Assembly (NCBI GenBank): GCA_003194525.1
Contig: NBIV01000158.1
Location: forward strand, 62,001 to 126,000
Source: Gracilariopsis chorda
Taxonomy: Eukaryota > Rhodophyta > Florideophyceae > Gracilariales > Gracilariaceae
DNA: 64,000 nucleotides
Direction: 5' to 3'
Part shown: in pieces, positions 61,694 through 64,000 of the stretch
Numbering within the stretch: position 1 is the first letter of the stretch
Layout of the letters: each line of letters starts with the position of its first letter
Made by a program: the position numbers and the translations under genes
The notes under the pieces: generated by a model
Databases searched by the model: none
Told to the model about the DNA's origin: nothing
What the model saw: the letters and a program-made list of their open reading frames with translations, nothing else

Positions 61694-61863
61694 GGTGCCA
61701 TACGACTCACAAACCCATCCTCAAAAGCTGGTATATCCATCAAAGTTAGTTCTTTTCAGATGTCAATAGTTCCAATAAGAAACATGGCTGTGATTAAGCA
61801 AACTCCGCTTCCCCAGTTCTGTTGCATCCTTGAGTTTAGATAAGAGCGCTTGCATGCAAAATG

Positions 61864-64000
61864 TCAAAAATTCCCTAACTCGTATGCTTCAAGATCATTG
61901 AAAATACTCTGCAAGTTCGTCCATGTCATTTGCGCAGATCCATAACTTCGACCTTGTCCAAAACCCGAAAGGCTTGCCAGGTTTGCAAGAGCAGCGTTGA
62001 TATTGGCATTCGTAGTACTTGCTGTTGTTGATAACAAAACGTTAAGCGGCTGCAAAGTTGGATCCACAGTAACTTTGACAGTGTTCTGTTCCTTTGTACT
62101 GTGATTATTGTCTTTACTTGCCATCTTCCCAGCCTCAACAGCTTGTGGAAACCATCGAGCAAGTCTTTGTTTCAGATACCTTCGTTTCAAGCGGAAATGA
62201 GTGTTTATCCCGTCGGCAAATTCGGGTGGTGGTTTCCGCACATGACTTTGAATGGCGTGAAAGGCTGTATTGTATCGAATTCGTGCATTGTATTGATCAC
62301 TGTCCCTTTTCCCTGCTGATGTTCCGATTTGCGACTCGTAACCAGGCTCATTGAAGTATGGCTCAGAGACGAAGATAAGACTTTGAATCGAAACGAGAAC
62401 TTGAAGAATAGTTGAGGATTGATTCCACGAAGGGCCACTCCATGTGCCAAGCAAAGAGAGACAGACCTTACCATTGCTGTACAGATTGGGGTTGAACCTC
62501 ACCTTTCCCGCGCCAGTTGTCAGAAGAGAAAACTTCGGCGGGTTTAGAGGATATTGGAGTGGAAGATATATGTCAAATATGAAAGCACCGGAATCATATG
62601 GCGTGTCCTCTGGTCCAAAAATACATGCGCGTAGAATGTCGTACCTATCCTCGTCTACGCGGATGAGTATTGATGAAGACCAACTCAAAGGCAGACTAGA
62701 TATCAACGACGCAACCTCTGTTGCAATTCTTCGCTGTCGGCGAGGATGAGGTACGCCAGTGATATCTGCTTCCTGTGCCTTTGCCTTGAACGTGCTAGAA
62801 TTTATAAGACCTGGTACTGCCTTGAATTGGTGCTCGCGCATTTGCTGAATATACTCTGCTTCGTCTTCTTCAAACAAATCCGATCCCACTTTTAAGTCCT
62901 CGGTATTGTCTTTCTTCTCTTTAGCATTCCCTTCCTGTAAATTACCCTCGCCTATCCCTTCAGGCGATTCATCTACATCAACAGTTCCTGAGTTAAGTTT
63001 CTCTTTCGCAATTTGTATCAAATTGTTGCGGTTGATGACGCGAATGCACTTCCGAATCTGTTTAACCAGCATTGCGGTATACAAGGGAAGACCGTTCTGT
63101 TCAGTGCCTGTGGTAAGAAATGCCGCCTGTTGGGATAAGGATTGTACTAGTTCAGATATGCTTCGTCCACTAGGGCCGCCTGTCGTTTCGACCATTAGAG
63201 AACGTAACTGTGGTGATTCAGCAATAGCATGTACAACTCGCAACGCAGAAACAAAGATCGGAACTCGTTCTTGAACGTCCATGATGCTCTCGTTAATCAG
63301 GATAAGGGCCAACTGAGGAACAAGTTTGTTTTCTCTTAATAGTATACGCATGAATCCTGGCCATGTCCGCAGCCCACCTTTCCCTAGGAGAAGAACACAT
63401 CGCAATCGTCGGAGCCAGAATGCAACCTCGTTGTCAATGCGAGCCTTCTTCTCCTGCATCTTCTGGCTCACGCCCTGCCATTCTGGGCCCGTACCGCCCG
63501 CGTAACCAGTTCCTTTTGCAAACCCAGTCTTTCGTCTCTTCGATGCTTGAACGGAAGACGCACTCTTGTACCGCTTTCTGGACCTTGTTAACCTTGCAGA
63601 GCTAGTGGGGTTTCGCTTCGATCGTTTCGGAGTGGAAGGCTTTTCCTCGCGCGCCTCTGTTAGCGACTTCATGTATTCCGATACAGCCAAAGCGCGGGCA
63701 TACGCACAATGAGGGTAATCTGGGGCATCTGGAGGTGCGCTGTCTAACAGTTCTTGAGATGTGCCTGAGGCGGAAGCATGATTGTTCACACGAACGTCGT
63801 AGTCACCGCATGCCGCGCAGAGCCAGGCTCCGTCATGTGACTTCACATTCACATGCTCGCTGTCCCAAATCCACAACGGGCCCAATGCGCCTTCCGAGTC
63901 ATCTTCAAGAAGCTCCTCATAGTTTGAAGCCGCCTGTAGGCTTTGCTGGTCGTGAGATGTTAGCGGAGAGTTTTGGTTTTGCAGGTCTTTGTATGATGGA
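61864..64000 (-). CDS. UBE2O/BIRC6-type ubiquitin-conjugating enzyme, 5' end off window
   Basis: The reading frame is open from the right edge to the stop at 61864-61866, giving at least 711 C-terminal residues. A UBC domain spans roughly 62200-62740: RRIATEVASL, ACIFGPEDTPYDSGAFIFDIYLP, YPLNPPKF, VRFNPNLYSNGKVCLSLLGTW (catalytic Cys codon at 62461-62463) and QSLIFVSEPYFNEPGYE. The long LGTWSG-type active-site region and large upstream part are typical of the BIRC6/UBE2O class of hybrid E2/E3 enzymes. Upstream are a helical region around residues LVPQLALILINESIM (possible armadillo-like), a basic stretch (PKRSKRNPTS), and near the edge WIWDSEHVNVKSHDG with a WLCAACGDYD segment. The C-terminus is about 150 residues beyond the UBC. 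It converges on the RMI2-like gene, 170 bp between stops. Confidence 0.85.
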   Translation of the reverse strand, partial: PSYKDLQNQNSPLTSHDQQSLQAASNYEELLEDDSEGALGPLWIWDSEHVNVKSHDGAWLCAACGDYDVRVNNHASASGTSQELLDSAPPDAPDYPHCAYARALAVSEYMKSLTEAREEKPSTPKRSKRNPTSSARLTRSRKRYKSASSVQASKRRKTGFAKGTGYAGGTGPEWQGVSQKMQEKKARIDNEVAFWLRRLRCVLLLGKGGLRTWPGFMRILLRENKLVPQLALILINESIMDVQERVPIFVSALRVVHAIAESPQLRSLMVETTGGPSGRSISELVQSLSQQAAFLTTGTEQNGLPLYTAMLVKQIRKCIRVINRNNLIQIAKEKLNSGTVDVDESPEGIGEGNLQEGNAKEKKDNTEDLKVGSDLFEEDEAEYIQQMREHQFKAVPGLINSSTFKAKAQEADITGVPHPRRQRRIATEVASLISSLPLSWSSSILIRVDEDRYDILRACIFGPEDTPYDSGAFIFDIYLPLQYPLNPPKFSLLTTGAGKVRFNPNLYSNGKVCLSLLGTWSGPSWNQSSTILQVLVSIQSLIFVSEPYFNEPGYESQIGTSAGKRDSDQYNARIRYNTAFHAIQSHVRKPPPEFADGINTHFRLKRRYLKQRLARWFPQAVEAGKMASKDNNHSTKEQNTVKVTVDPTLQPLNVLLSTTASTTNANINAALANLASLSGFGQGRSYGSAQMTWTNLQSIFNDLEAYELGNF

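Overview
The window is nuclear DNA of a photosynthetic eukaryote, most likely a multicellular-type red alga (Rhodophyta). This is inferred from several signs. A plastid-type glucose-6-phosphate isomerase opens with MQAFVAP, the phenylalanine-based transit-peptide start typical of red algae. There is a cycloeucalenol cycloisomerase, an enzyme of cycloartenol-based sterol synthesis. Most genes are intronless or carry one or two short GT-AG introns. Compact gene clusters alternate with gene-poor, repeat-bearing stretches, an organisation reported for Chondrus. No species is claimed.

Layout. 1-16 kb is gene-poor: a secreted protein with three Cx5Cx5C modules, a protein with a CDCA7-type 4CXXC_R1 zinc finger, an orphan with a duplicated 21-residue motif, a metallo-beta-lactamase-fold hydrolase and a two-exon four-span membrane protein. 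16-37 kb is dense: a MEF2-type MADS-box factor, a two-exon Cys-rich protein, mitochondrial Cpn60, a two-exon Tim17-family complex I subunit (NDUFA11/B14.7-like), two convergent Quaking/STAR RNA-binding paralogs, a C2H2 factor, a GLTP-fold lipid transfer protein with ceramide-1-phosphate-type residues, a single-domain fluoride channel, mitochondrial uS17, a three-exon synaptogyrin-like gene (found by following splice sites), two tRNA-Arg(UCG) genes and THOC7. 37-41 kb is gene-poor with two copies of a short dispersed repeat. 41-64 kb carries ATG16-like, plastid GPI, a LOA1/VPS66-like acyltransferase, a plastid-type phosphohexomutase, a PTC7-type PP2C phosphatase, GGACT, cycloeucalenol cycloisomerase, RMI2 and the 3' part of a large UBE2O/BIRC6-type E2 that runs off the right edge.

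Architecture. Genes strongly alternate in strand, giving many convergent pairs with gaps of 100-210 bp and many divergent pairs sharing CpG-rich promoters. Coding-strand C-homopolymers sit in the leaders of at least six genes, and the stretches downstream of several genes are long and T/G-rich on the coding strand. Two genes relate to sugar phosphates (GPI, phosphohexomutase), two to lipids of membranes (GLTP-like, LOA1-like), and several to RNA or DNA metabolism (two STAR proteins, THOC7, RMI2, CDCA7-like), but there is no operon-like logic.

No CRISPR array, rRNA gene or recognisable viral or retroviral element was seen. The most useful new observations are the synaptogyrin gene hidden in three short exons, a ~195-bp short element with terminal inverted repeats and a one-sided (TG)n head in four copies, the CPTP-type residue signature in the GLTP protein, a histidine-less HX4D acyltransferase, an apparent frame break between uS17m and its presequence, and strong hairpins at 3457-3512 and 40601-40655.
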